Assembly (NCBI GenBank): GCA_025149125.1
Contig: CP102272.1
Location: forward strand, 4,030,001-4,094,000
DNA: 64,000 nt
From: [Clostridium] asparagiforme DSM 15981
Lineage (GTDB): Bacteria > Bacillota > Clostridia > Lachnospirales > Lachnospiraceae
Reading direction: 5' to 3'
The position numbers were made by a program, and so were the translations under genes. Below the pieces are notes generated by a model. That model had not been told where the DNA came from. It saw only the letters and a list, made by a program, of their open reading frames with translations, and searched no databases. Position 1 is the first letter of the stretch; every line of letters starts with the position of its first letter. Of the stretch, positions 34,625 through 42,586 are shown in pieces.

Positions 34625-34718
34625 AACCCCCCAATACATTATATAGTTTTTGCTACACCCCATAAGAAACGAAATACCTTCTCCTTGAAGACGACCAGCT
34701 CCCCCGGCTGGTCGTTTT
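34625..34718 (+). ncRNA. Predicted C-rich small RNA, copy 1
   Basis: A predicted transcript of about 94 nt. It starts a few bases after TATAAT (34614-34619) and ends in a terminator with stem ACGACCAGC/GCTGGTCGT (34691-34699 / 34707-34715) and a TTTTCG tail. The 5' end carries six Cs, then CACCCCAT, then CCTTCTCCTTGAA, which is complementary to a Shine-Dalgarno AAGGAG. The terminator loop is TCCCCCG. A 57-nt core is identical to copy 2. No open frame with a ribosome site is seen. It probably base-pairs with ribosome sites of target mRNAs (inference from analogy with LhrC, RsaE and csRNA). No known family was recognised. Confidence 0.75.
34691..34718 (+). terminator. Terminator of small RNA copy 1
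   Basis: A 9-bp stem with a 7-nt C-rich loop, followed by a short T-tract interrupted by CG. The second base pair is C-G (34692/34714), while copy 2 has T-A at the same place. Confidence 0.8.
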
Positions 34719-34776
34719 CGTTGAATGCAATGGGCCGCAATTTTGCATAAAATATATTTTCATATTTTCAAAAGTT

Positions 34777-34812
34777 TGTGCACACTTTTTTCATACCCTA
34801 TGCTATTATAAT
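34777..34812 (+). promoter_or_regulatory. Promoter of small RNA copy 2 with TGTGCACA palindrome
   Basis: TATAAT at 34807-34812 and the palindrome TGTGCACA at 34777-34784, with the same spacing as copy 1. The -35 position again reads ACTTTT. Confidence 0.6.
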
Positions 34813-34817
34813 AGACG

Positions 34818-34918
34818 TAACCCCCCCAATACATTATATAGTTTTTGCTACACCCCATAAGAAACGAAATACCTTCTCCTTGAAAAATGACCAGCTCCCC
34901 CGGCTGGTCATTTTTTTT
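34818..34918 (+). ncRNA. Predicted C-rich small RNA, copy 2
   Basis: A predicted transcript of about 100 nt with the same segments as copy 1: a run of seven Cs, CACCCCAT, CCTTCTCCTTGAA and the terminator loop TCCCCCG. The terminator (stem ATGACCAGC/GCTGGTCAT, 34887-34895 / 34903-34911) can be lengthened by A-T pairs and ends in eight Ts, so it should be stronger than that of copy 1. The T-A pair replacing a C-G pair in the stem is a compensatory change, good evidence that the RNA structure is selected. The next gene is on the opposite strand and begins its stop codon 11 nt later. Confidence 0.78.
34887..34918 (+). terminator. Terminator of small RNA copy 2
   Basis: A 9-bp perfect stem, extendable by flanking A/T pairs, with loop TCCCCCG and an eight-T tract (34911-34918). 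Confidence 0.9.
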
Positions 34919-34928
34919 GTCCTCACAG

Positions 34929-37205
34929 TCATTTACCGGCCGATCCGGCCAACAGCGCTTCAAATTCCGCCAGAGGCATGGGCTTGGCAAATACATACCC
35001 CTGCACGATGTCGCAGCCCGCCCCGCGCAGAAATTCCACGCTCTCCGTTTCCTCCACGCCCTCGGCGATCACCCGGATCTTCAATTCCCGCGCCATATTG
35101 ATGATATTGCGCACCACGATCCGCTCGCGAACCTTGTCCACGCTCCGCTGGAAAAACAGGATGTCCAGTTTCAACACCCGGATCGGAAGATTCTTTAACA
35201 GATTCAGGGAAGAATATCCGGAACCAAAGTCGTCCAGGGAGCAGGTGAATCCGTGCGCCTGCAATTCACGGACCAGCTGGCAGAGCAGCTCCTCTCCGCC
35301 CAGAGCCAGGCTCTCCGTGACCTCCAGCTCCATCGCGCCGTCCGGGATCCCGTACGTTTCCTTAACCCGGACGTAGTAATCCACAAAGTCCTCCCGTAAA
35401 AGTCCGGCGCGGGAGACGTTGACCGCCAGATTGATCCGCGCTCCGCCCCCGTCCAGATACCGGCGGTACCAGCTGCACGCCTGCTCAAACATATAACGGT
35501 CCAACTGCATAATGAGCCCGCTCTTCTCAAATACCGGGATAAACTGGTCCGGCGGAATCATCCCCTTTTGGGGATGGATCCAGCGGCAGAGCACCTCCGC
35601 GCCCGCCAGACGGTCGCCGTGCTGAATGTCGAATTTAGGCTGGAAATAGGGCTGGAACTGGCCTTCGGCCAACGCCTGCTGTCCCTGGGCCTCCATCGCT
35701 GCCTCCTGCTGGAAGCGCTGCCTTAAGGTTTCATTAAAAAAAGCGCAGCGGCTGCCGGACTCCCCCTTAATGGACTTCTGCGCCATGTTGGCCCGGTTGA
35801 CCATCTCGTTCACCGTAAGCCCCGAATCCGACGGATCGGGACAGTAAAATCCCATACACAGCTCGATATAGGAACGGCTGGCCGTCTCGCTCTCCTCCTG
35901 GTGAAACTCCCTCACCACCCGGCTGAACCACTCAGTCAATTCCTCCCGCTCCGCATACCACCGCAGTCCCACGAAGTTATCCGCCATCAGCCGGCAGAAC
36001 AGCCCGTCCGGCTGCTCCAAACGCTCAAACAGTCGGTACATCCGGCGCAGCATATCATCCCCCGCCGCATAACCCAGGGCGTCATTGTAGTATTTAAACT
36101 TTTTCAGGTCGCAATACCAGACCGCCATCCAGCCGTCCTGCCTCCTGACAAGCTCCGCCTCCATCAGGAACTGATTGTAGTTCCTCCCGCCGGTCAGGCT
36201 GTCCTCGTAGGCCAGCCGCTCGACCACCGCCTGATTCCGGTTCATCATCCGGCGCTGCCGCCAAAGCAGCAGCGTAAACAGGCTGCATGCCGCCACGATG
36301 ATCAGCATTGCGCCCGCCGAGGTCACCACATACCGCTGGTTCAGGGCGGCCACGGGAATGGAACAGAGCACAAACCAATCCTCCACCCCCGACGGCTCCA
36401 ACACCGCCAGCATCCCGGTGTTCCCGGCCTTATAGTTGAAATGGACGCTGGAATTCTGCTCCAGCGCTTCCTCTACGGCGGCCCGCTCCTTCTCGCTCAA
36501 ACCTGCCAGCCCGGCCAGTTCCTGCGGCTGTCCGCCGTTCGCCAAAGCGGTCCCTGAGCTAAGAATCAGCTTTCCCCGGCTGCTGTACAGATTGGTGTAC
36601 CCCGAATCGTTTAACAGCGGCGCTTCGATAATCGCGCGCACCACATCCGCGCCGTTCACCGCGCAGAGCACGCCCACAATGGCCTCCTCCCCATTCCGGA
36701 CCGGCACGGCATAGTAATTGATATATTCTCCGTCGCGGTAGGGATCCGGCACCGGCTCGGAGATCATATCCCGCCCAGCCAAGGCCTGACGAAAAAATTC
36801 CTCCTCCGATATATCGACTCCCGGATACCGTTTTCCCCCCAGCTCCATCAGCTCCAGCTCCCCTGTGAGGCTGGCCAGACCCATGCGGATAAACGCATTT
36901 CCCTCATTTACTTCCCCAACCAGGCGGATCAGCTGTTCCGGGTCCAGGATATCCTGCCGGCCCGCAAAAACCGCAACGCCGTGCAGGGTTTGGAAATCGC
37001 CTTCCACCTGCTTGACCAGCGCCGTCTCATGCTGGAACGCCGCATTGTCCAAAAGCACCAAATTTTCTTTTGTGTATTGCCGTCCCATATTGGTGAGAAA
37101 CAGGATGCTGCCAAGCACAAAACACAGGCACAACAGCACTGCAGTCACATTCCACCGCTTGTTCGCCCGGATCCGTTCTCCCTCCCAAACCTTTGTATCG
37201 CCCAT
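34929..37205 (-). CDS. Cache-GGDEF(degenerate)-EAL membrane phosphodiesterase
   Basis: A 758-aa protein. Membrane helix about 20-40, an extracellular dCache-like sensor (about 45-290), a second helix (about 295-315), a GGDEF domain (about 335-495) and an EAL domain (about 505-750). The GGDEF signature is lost, reading RLMADNF, so cyclase activity is unlikely. EAL residues are kept: GAEVLCRW (EVL, Glu present), NVSRA, LEVTES, LDDFGSGYSS and AEGVEETE. It should therefore be a ligand-controlled c-di-GMP phosphodiesterase. It follows the chemoreceptor gene by 48 nt, probably in one operon. Confidence 0.9.
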   Translation of the reverse strand: MGDTKVWEGERIRANKRWNVTAVLLCLCFVLGSILFLTNMGRQYTKENLVLLDNAAFQHETALVKQVEGDFQTLHGVAVFAGRQDILDPEQLIRLVGEVNEGNAFIRMGLASLTGELELMELGGKRYPGVDISEEEFFRQALAGRDMISEPVPDPYRDGEYINYYAVPVRNGEEAIVGVLCAVNGADVVRAIIEAPLLNDSGYTNLYSSRGKLILSSGTALANGGQPQELAGLAGLSEKERAAVEEALEQNSSVHFNYKAGNTGMLAVLEPSGVEDWFVLCSIPVAALNQRYVVTSAGAMLIIVAACSLFTLLLWRQRRMMNRNQAVVERLAYEDSLTGGRNYNQFLMEAELVRRQDGWMAVWYCDLKKFKYYNDALGYAAGDDMLRRMYRLFERLEQPDGLFCRLMADNFVGLRWYAEREELTEWFSRVVREFHQEESETASRSYIELCMGFYCPDPSDSGLTVNEMVNRANMAQKSIKGESGSRCAFFNETLRQRFQQEAAMEAQGQQALAEGQFQPYFQPKFDIQHGDRLAGAEVLCRWIHPQKGMIPPDQFIPVFEKSGLIMQLDRYMFEQACSWYRRYLDGGGARINLAVNVSRAGLLREDFVDYYVRVKETYGIPDGAMELEVTESLALGGEELLCQLVRELQAHGFTCSLDDFGSGYSSLNLLKNLPIRVLKLDILFFQRSVDKVRERIVVRNIINMARELKIRVIAEGVEETESVEFLRGAGCDIVQGYVFAKPMPLAEFEALLAGSAGK

Positions 37206-37253
37206 TCATTCTTCCCCAAATCTTTCCGGTTTTCAGCCGCCTGGCCGCTCTTA

Positions 37254-38939
37254 TTATGCCTCCTGCAGCAATTTAAAGCGGTTTACCAGCTGATTGAGCA
37301 GCTGCGCCTGGGAGGACAGCTCCTCGCTGGAGCCGGCGCTCTCCTCCGCGGTGGCGGAATTCGTCTGGATTACGCCGGAAATCATTTCCACGCTCTCCGT
37401 GATCTGCCGGATTGCATCCGACTGTTTCAGGGACGCCTCCGTGATGTGATCCAGAAGCTCCGCCACGTGGTCGATGCCGTCCACCACCTCCGAAAGCGCC
37501 TTGGCTGTCTGGTGAGCCGTCCGCGTTCCCTTCTCAACCGCTTTCAGGGAGCCCTCGATCAATACCGCCGTATCCTTGGATGCGGCTGCAGACTTGTTGG
37601 CCAGGCTGCGGATCTCATTGGCAACTACGGTGAACCCCTTGCCTCCCGCTCCCGCCCGGGCGGCTTCCACTGCGGCGTTCAGCGAAAGAATGTTGGTCTG
37701 CAGCGCGATGTCCTCGATGCTCTTGATGATTTTCCGGATTTCGCCGGAGCTCTTGCTGATATCCCCCATCGCGGTCAGCATCTCGCTCATGCACCGGCCG
37801 CTGGCATCCGCGCTCGCTTTTACACTCTGCGTTTTCTCGCCGGCCATCTGCGCGCTCTGGGCATTCCGGTACACCTGGCCGGAAATCTCATTGATGGTTC
37901 CGGAGAGCTCCTCGATGGAGGCCGCCTGTTCGGTGGCTCCCTGCGCCATGGACTGGGCTCCCACGGATACCTGTTCAGAACCGGCCGCCACCTCGTCGGC
38001 GGACTGGTTAATCTGAAGCATCGTTCTGCTCAGACGCCGGTTGATCTCCCCCATGGAAAGCAGAATCTGCTCTAGCTCCCCCACATAGCGCTCTCTCCGG
38101 CCAGCGTGCACTGCAAAATTTCCCTGGGCCATCTCTCCCAGCACGTGGGTTTCATCCGCGATCACATCCGACAGCGTGGCCGCCATGCTGCGCATATTCC
38201 CGGCCAGGCTCCCCAGCTCGTCCTCCGACCGGTATCGGATCTGCACCTCGGAAAACGCTCCCCGGGCGATATCGTGGGCCGCCTTCTCCAGCTCCTGAAC
38301 CGGCAGCGTGATCCCCCTGGTGATGTAGACACCAAAGACCAGACTGACCGTTAAACTCACAATGCCCAGAATCACCAGCCGGCCAATGGCTCCGACCTGC
38401 TGGTCCCGCAAACCGCCAACCAGAGCTTCCCCCATGGCGTTTCCGTTCTCCTGAAGGCTGTTTAACTCCATCTGCGCCTCTTTGATGACCAGAATATTGT
38501 TCTTCTCCATATAATCGGCCGCCTCGGCGTTCCGGTTCTCGGAGGCCAGGACCAGCACATGCTCCCTCATGGGCTTCAGTTTCGTGAAAGCGGCGTCCAG
38601 ACGGTCCACAATCTGCTGGTCGCCCAGAAAATGCTCCCGGATCACAGGCAGCTGTTTCTCTATGATAAGGGCAGACTCCTTCGCCTTGGCGATGGCCTCC
38701 GCCACAATCTCCGGATCGGAATTACAAATCGCCCTGTAAACAGACTTCTGCATCTGTTCAAAATTCGCATTGACGATACCCGCGCTGTTGTTTACGATAA
38801 ACGGCCCTCCGTAAAAGGTCTCGATCTGCCGGCCCATCCCCATCAGATCGGCGATACTCACAATATACCCCGCTATCAGCAGCACGAAGATCAGCGCATA
38901 TGAGATGAACAGCTTCTTTGCCACTTTTAAATTTTTCAT
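37254..38939 (-). CDS. Methyl-accepting chemotaxis protein
   Basis: A 561-aa chemoreceptor: a first membrane helix (about 10-30), a four-helix-bundle ligand domain of about 150 residues, a second helix (about 185-205), HAMP (about 207-260) and the signalling domain with the hairpin-tip [43 protein letters not shown] segment (positions about 415-455). The protein ends [12 protein letters not shown], without a CheR-tether pentapeptide. ATG 38939 is chosen; a GTG 6 nt upstream is an alternative. A strong promoter lies at 38996-39024 (minus). It is the upstream partner of the Cache-EAL gene. Confidence 0.93.
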   Translation of the reverse strand: MKNLKVAKKLFISYALIFVLLIAGYIVSIADLMGMGRQIETFYGGPFIVNNSAGIVNANFEQMQKSVYRAICNSDPEIVAEAIAKAKESALIIEKQLPVIREHFLGDQQIVDRLDAAFTKLKPMREHVLVLASENRNAEAADYMEKNNILVIKEAQMELNSLQENGNAMGEALVGGLRDQQVGAIGRLVILGIVSLTVSLVFGVYITRGITLPVQELEKAAHDIARGAFSEVQIRYRSEDELGSLAGNMRSMAATLSDVIADETHVLGEMAQGNFAVHAGRRERYVGELEQILLSMGEINRRLSRTMLQINQSADEVAAGSEQVSVGAQSMAQGATEQAASIEELSGTINEISGQVYRNAQSAQMAGEKTQSVKASADASGRCMSEMLTAMGDISKSSGEIRKIIKSIEDIALQTNILSLNAAVEAARAGAGGKGFTVVANEIRSLANKSAAASKDTAVLIEGSLKAVEKGTRTAHQTAKALSEVVDGIDHVAELLDHITEASLKQSDAIRQITESVEMISGVIQTNSATAEESAGSSEELSSQAQLLNQLVNRFKLLQEA

Positions 38940-38995
38940 GATCACCCGGTCCCCCGCTTTCCATTCTTGCCATTTTTGGTTGGTGTCCGATCTTA

Positions 38996-39024
38996 ATTAT
39001 ACCTGACCCCCCTTGATTTTACAA
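38996..39024 (-). promoter_or_regulatory. Promoter of the chemoreceptor-EAL operon
   Basis: On the minus strand: TTGTAA (39019-39024), a 17-nt spacer containing six Gs, and TATAAT (38996-39001). Confidence 0.7.
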
Positions 39025-39088
39025 GCTTTGCCAAATGTTTTCCCAACCTTTTACATCTATCCCCGCCCGGCAGACGCGGCAAATAGCG

Positions 39089-39117
39089 TTGTCCTTTGTC
39101 TGAAATCATGATAGAAT
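39089..39117 (+). promoter_or_regulatory. Promoter of the tandem diguanylate cyclase genes
   Basis: TTGTCC (39089-39094), a 17-nt spacer and TAGAAT (39112-39117), 35 nt before the start codon of the first cyclase. Confidence 0.6.
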
Positions 39118-39152
39118 ACTAAAGTGATAGCATTGAGAAGGAGGCGGCATCC

Positions 39153-40343
39153 ATGGTTTTATATCCGGCACTTTTGTTCATAAATGGATTATCGGAATAT
39201 CTGCTGAACCGGATGATGGCCGCCATGGGTGTCCTGAATCAAAAAAACAGGGGGTATCACGCCGTGTTCGCGGTCCTCCGTATTGCATGGATCTTTTGCG
39301 GAGCCTTACTGGCCGTTCCGCTGCCGCTTTTGCTGATCGGCCTGCTGCTTCTGCTGTTACTCAACGCTCTGCCTTACCCGGACCAACGTCTGATGATGTA
39401 TCATTTCACCATGGTTATTTATCTGATCTACACCTCCCTGCTGATGACTGTCATCGGAACCGGCGGGCTTCTGGGATTTGACATGGGCCGCATGGCTTCC
39501 AGTCCAACGCTGCGTGGAATCGTCATGAACACGACGTTCGCGTTCTTCAATGTAACGTGCGTACTCCTGCTTCATTTCCATCCTGATTTTTTGTGGAAAC
39601 GTAGCTACGACAAATCCAAAGTTGTGATCTATACCCATTTTCTCTTTGTCTGCTCCGCCTACCACATTCTGGATTCCATGATCCTGACCCTTTATCCGGC
39701 CGGACGGATCTCCTACCTGCTTCTGGTCAGCGGAGACGTCCTGATCTTCTTTTTGATATTCAATTTCCTGAATTACAACTTTGTATTTGCAAAAAGCGAG
39801 GAAATACGGCGTCAGTATGAAGAGAGTCAGGTCCTGATCGCCCAGCAGTATTTTGAAAAAGAGTCTCTGAAAAAAATGAGCGAAGTTGATTCCCTCACAA
39901 ACGCGTACAACCGGCGCGAAATCTGCTCCATCATGGCAGAGCACATCCGAAACGGCCTCCGGTTAGTCTGCGTCTTCATTGACCTGGACGGCCTGAAGCA
40001 CACGAACGATCAGTACGGACATACCTATGGGGATCTGATGCTGAAGCGTTTTGCCGACACCTGCGCCAGCATGATGCAGGGGGATGGCTATCTGGCGAGG
40101 ATCGGCGGCGATGAGTTTCTGCTGGTATTCCCGGACGGGGAAATCAGCCGGATTGAAGCTCTGGTTCAGAATCTCCAGCGAAAGCTTTTGGAAACGGCCG
40201 ACCCCAAAGACAAGATATTCTTCAGCTATGGAATCTCCTCCAACGAAGAATCGGTCGACCGCTATATGGAAACGGCGGATCAGCGAATGTACGCAGATAA
40301 AAATAGAAAGCAGCGTGGCAGCCCATGGACGGAAATAGTCTGA
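39153..40343 (+). CDS. Membrane diguanylate cyclase (GGDEF), first of a pair
   Basis: A 396-aa protein: about six membrane helices in residues 1-205 (YHFTMVIYLIYTSLLMTVIG and others), a short coiled linker (EEIRRQYEESQVLIAQQ), then a GGDEF domain (about 235-390) with VDSLTNAYNRRE, FIDLDGLKHTND and the intact active site RIGGDEFLLV. It should make c-di-GMP. The stop overlaps the start of a second GGDEF gene by 19 nt. GAGAAGGAGG lies ahead of ATG 39153. I do not recognise the membrane input domain. Confidence 0.92.
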   Translation: MVLYPALLFINGLSEYLLNRMMAAMGVLNQKNRGYHAVFAVLRIAWIFCGALLAVPLPLLLIGLLLLLLLNALPYPDQRLMMYHFTMVIYLIYTSLLMTVIGTGGLLGFDMGRMASSPTLRGIVMNTTFAFFNVTCVLLLHFHPDFLWKRSYDKSKVVIYTHFLFVCSAYHILDSMILTLYPAGRISYLLLVSGDVLIFFLIFNFLNYNFVFAKSEEIRRQYEESQVLIAQQYFEKESLKKMSEVDSLTNAYNRREICSIMAEHIRNGLRLVCVFIDLDGLKHTNDQYGHTYGDLMLKRFADTCASMMQGDGYLARIGGDEFLLVFPDGEISRIEALVQNLQRKLLETADPKDKIFFSYGISSNEESVDRYMETADQRMYADKNRKQRGSPWTEIV

Positions 40344-41533
40344 TTCAAGTTTTGATAACCGTGGTATCCTACTACTTTTTCAGCCGCGAATTTTTCAAAT
40401 TCTCTGCTGAAATCCGCAGGAAACCCATATCCGGCCGGCTTCATTTCGCCTGCTTCTTTTTCGTGTACCTGTGGTTTTTCATTGCCAGCTGCCTGGAGCT
40501 TCCTCTGGTGGTCAACTGGTTTATTTTTCTAATTCTTCTGGGCCTGGAAGTCCGCCTTGCATTTTCCTTCGATCTCCTTGTGTCCTATGGCCTGGCGCTG
40601 TTTTGCGCGATTATGGGCCTGGCGGTCAACGTGTTCTTCCGCAGCCTTGTCTCGATCCTGCTGAATATACCGATCAGTACCTTTGACAACGCGCTGTCCT
40701 CCATAAAATCATTTCCGATTTTTCTCGGATTTACGGCAATGGTGTTTCTGATGTACGGCCTGCGGCGCAGCCACTTTTCCTCCCGGCTGGAGCGGATGAT
40801 GCGCTACCGGAAAAGCCTTGTGTTCTACACCTGGACCGAGGTCTTCATCTATCTGTTTCTGATGATTCAGCTCCTCGCCTACTCCCAGTCCGGCAACGAG
40901 ATGGGAATCAAAACATGGGGAATCAAATCCGCTGTTTTTTCCATCTTTGTCCTGGTGATCACAATCATCTACTCTCTCCGCGTCGCCTCCCTCCACTACT
41001 ACATGGAGAAGCAGCACGAAATCCGCAGCCGTCTGATTCTGGAAAAACAGGACATCAACAAGCTCTGGAAACTGGCCTACACCGATATGCTGACCGGCCT
41101 GAACAACCGCCAGCTCTTTGAGAAGCGCCTGGAAGAGTACGCCGGCTACGGCAGCTGCATCACCCTGTCGTTTATGGATGTAAACGGCCTAAAGGCCACC
41201 AACGACCAGTTTGGACATCTGGAGGGCGATGCTTACCTGATTGACGTTTCCCGGATTCTCTCTGAAATCAGCGGCCGGTTAAACATGGATCTGTTCCGCT
41301 ACGGCGGAGACGAGTTCGTCATGATGGGCAATGGGGTGAACGGGCAGGAGCTGGCGGCTGCCCTGGAACAGGCCAATGAACAGCTCAAATCCGGCCCAGC
41401 CCGGTATCCCCGCTCCATCAGCTACGGCGTAGTCCGGGGAGACTGCACCGAATATCCAAGTCTGATCGCCGAAGCGGATCATCAGATGTACCGGTACAAA
41501 TTAAAACACTACGAGCGTACGGCCCGGTCTTAA
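40325..41533 (+). CDS. Membrane diguanylate cyclase (GGDEF), second of a pair
   Basis: A 402-aa paralogue-like neighbour: about six membrane helices (1-225), then GGDEF (about 245-400) with TDMLTGLNNRQLF, FMDVNGLKATND and the intact signature RYGGDEFVMM. Overlap with the preceding gene implies translational coupling. The membrane part is not obviously alike to that of the first cyclase, so the pair may sense different inputs, or form a heteromer (inference). There is no strong ribosome site, consistent with coupling. Confidence 0.92.
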   Translation: MDGNSLIQVLITVVSYYFFSREFFKFSAEIRRKPISGRLHFACFFFVYLWFFIASCLELPLVVNWFIFLILLGLEVRLAFSFDLLVSYGLALFCAIMGLAVNVFFRSLVSILLNIPISTFDNALSSIKSFPIFLGFTAMVFLMYGLRRSHFSSRLERMMRYRKSLVFYTWTEVFIYLFLMIQLLAYSQSGNEMGIKTWGIKSAVFSIFVLVITIIYSLRVASLHYYMEKQHEIRSRLILEKQDINKLWKLAYTDMLTGLNNRQLFEKRLEEYAGYGSCITLSFMDVNGLKATNDQFGHLEGDAYLIDVSRILSEISGRLNMDLFRYGGDEFVMMGNGVNGQELAAALEQANEQLKSGPARYPRSISYGVVRGDCTEYPSLIAEADHQMYRYKLKHYERTARS

Positions 41534-41619
41534 AATACCGGGAAAACTCCTTTTTTCTACACGGCAGCCTGTACCGGGGCATATATCCTTTATAAAGAGC
41601 TCAGTATGAGGCTGCCACT

Positions 41620-42531
41620 ATGAATGAATTTGAATCCTTACCTCTGACCGCTGCCCAGATATCGGAAGAGCAGATCGATCCTGGTTTTTCCGTGCCTCCG
41701 ACAGACAACAACATTGATCCGGATTTTTCCGTCATGCCCCCCTATGAACCCGTTGACCCGGATTTCTCGGTCATGCCCCCCTATGAACCCATTGACCCGG
41801 ATTTCTCCGTCACGCCTCCCTACGAACCCATTGACCCGGATTTCTCCGTCATGCCTCCCTACGAACCCATTGACCCGGACTTCTCCGTCATGCCCCCGTC
41901 CTATCCCATCGTTCCGCCCTACGTCCCCTGCCTGTTCTGCAGCAACAATCAGTGGGTCCGCGGTTCCATCCGCCTGTTAAATGCGGCAACGGGTTACAAT
42001 CCGTTTTCCATATGGATCGATGGCCGGCTGGCCAGCTCGAGGCTGGGCTTCCCGGAGATCACCCGCTACAACCAGATCTCCCAGGGCTACCATGTCTTTA
42101 CGGTGGCAGGGACGAACGGATACACGTATCTGCGCAAATCCCTGTATGTGGGCGGCGGCATGGCGACGGTGGCGATTATCAACGCCCCCACCGGCCTGGA
42201 TCTGACCGTGATTGAGGACACCACCTGTCCCTCCGGCTACAACTCCGCCTGCTTCCGCGTCTGCAACCTGGCCTATTACAGCGGTCCGGTCAACGCGGCC
42301 ATCGGAAACGTTTATTTCAATTCCGTGCCATTTAAGGACGCGGCCAGCTTCAGCTCCTTTAACGCAGGCAGCTATCTGCTGTCTGTCTCAAGATCCGCCA
42401 GGCCGGAGACAACGCTGGTCACAACGCCGGTGATCTTAAATCCCCGCCGGATCTACACGGCTTATGTGCTCAACTGGAACACCTCGCCCGATACGATCCA
42501 GACCTTGGTGGTGGAGGACCGCAGAAACTGA
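41620..42531 (+). CDS. DUF4397-domain protein with N-terminal 13-residue repeats
   Basis: A 303-aa protein. Residues 19-96 are six tandem 13-mers: IDPGFSVPPTDNN (degenerate), then five copies of [IV]DPDFSV[MT]PPYEP, the last ending PPSYP. The rest (about 110-300) is a beta-rich DUF4397-like domain beginning RGSIRLLNAATGYNPFSIWIDG, with cysteines near residues 104-107 and 205-215. No signal peptide or membrane helix is seen, so export would need another route; a spore-coat or cell-envelope role is possible but unproven. It lies 86 nt after the GGDEF pair and has its own terminator. Confidence 0.8.
   Translation: MNEFESLPLTAAQISEEQIDPGFSVPPTDNNIDPDFSVMPPYEPVDPDFSVMPPYEPIDPDFSVTPPYEPIDPDFSVMPPYEPIDPDFSVMPPSYPIVPPYVPCLFCSNNQWVRGSIRLLNAATGYNPFSIWIDGRLASSRLGFPEITRYNQISQGYHVFTVAGTNGYTYLRKSLYVGGGMATVAIINAPTGLDLTVIEDTTCPSGYNSACFRVCNLAYYSGPVNAAIGNVYFNSVPFKDAASFSSFNAGSYLLSVSRSARPETTLVTTPVILNPRRIYTAYVLNWNTSPDTIQTLVVEDRRN
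41674..41907 (+). repeat. Six tandem 39-bp coding repeats
   Basis: In-frame 39-bp units encode the DPDFSVMPPYEP module. Copies 2-6 (41713-41907) are nearly identical in DNA (CCGGATTTCTCCGTCATGCC recurs), which suggests recent slippage or conversion and a potentially variable copy number. Confidence 0.9.
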
Positions 42532-42537
42532 CCAGAC

Positions 42538-42577
42538 AAAAACGCCCAGACCGGGAGACTCCCGGAATGGGCGTTTT
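42538..42577. terminator. Bidirectional terminator, DUF4397 gene / hybrid kinase
   Basis: AACGCCCA (42541-42548) pairs with TGGGCGTT (42568-42575), with an inner CCGGGAG/CTCCCGG stem. It is flanked by AAAAA upstream and TTTT downstream, so it can act for both convergent genes. Confidence 0.8.
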
Positions 42578-42586
42578 GGATTGGGT

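Larger units (their letters stand above)
34578..34718 (+). repeat. Tandem repeat copy 1 (promoter + small RNA + terminator)
   Basis: The first of two direct repeats 193-196 bp apart. Conserved blocks include AAGTTTGTGCACACTTTTTT, the -10 region GCTATTATAAT, the whole RNA core and the terminator. Sequence between and outside the copies is not conserved. Confidence 0.9.
34771..34918 (+). repeat. Tandem repeat copy 2 (promoter + small RNA + terminator)
   Basis: The second direct repeat. Compared with copy 1 it has one more C in the 5' C-run, one extra base before the terminator, and a longer A/T-extended terminator. The 57-nt core between the C-run and the terminator is identical. Confidence 0.9.

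Noticed and set aside
34760..34996. 78-codon minus-strand frame across small RNA copy 2
   Set aside because: It overlaps the phosphodiesterase 3' end, has no ribosome site and runs against a conserved RNA with terminator.
41674..41907. Array-like 39-bp repeats that could suggest CRISPR
   Set aside because: Units are contiguous without spacers and encode a periodic peptide in frame; no cas genes are present.
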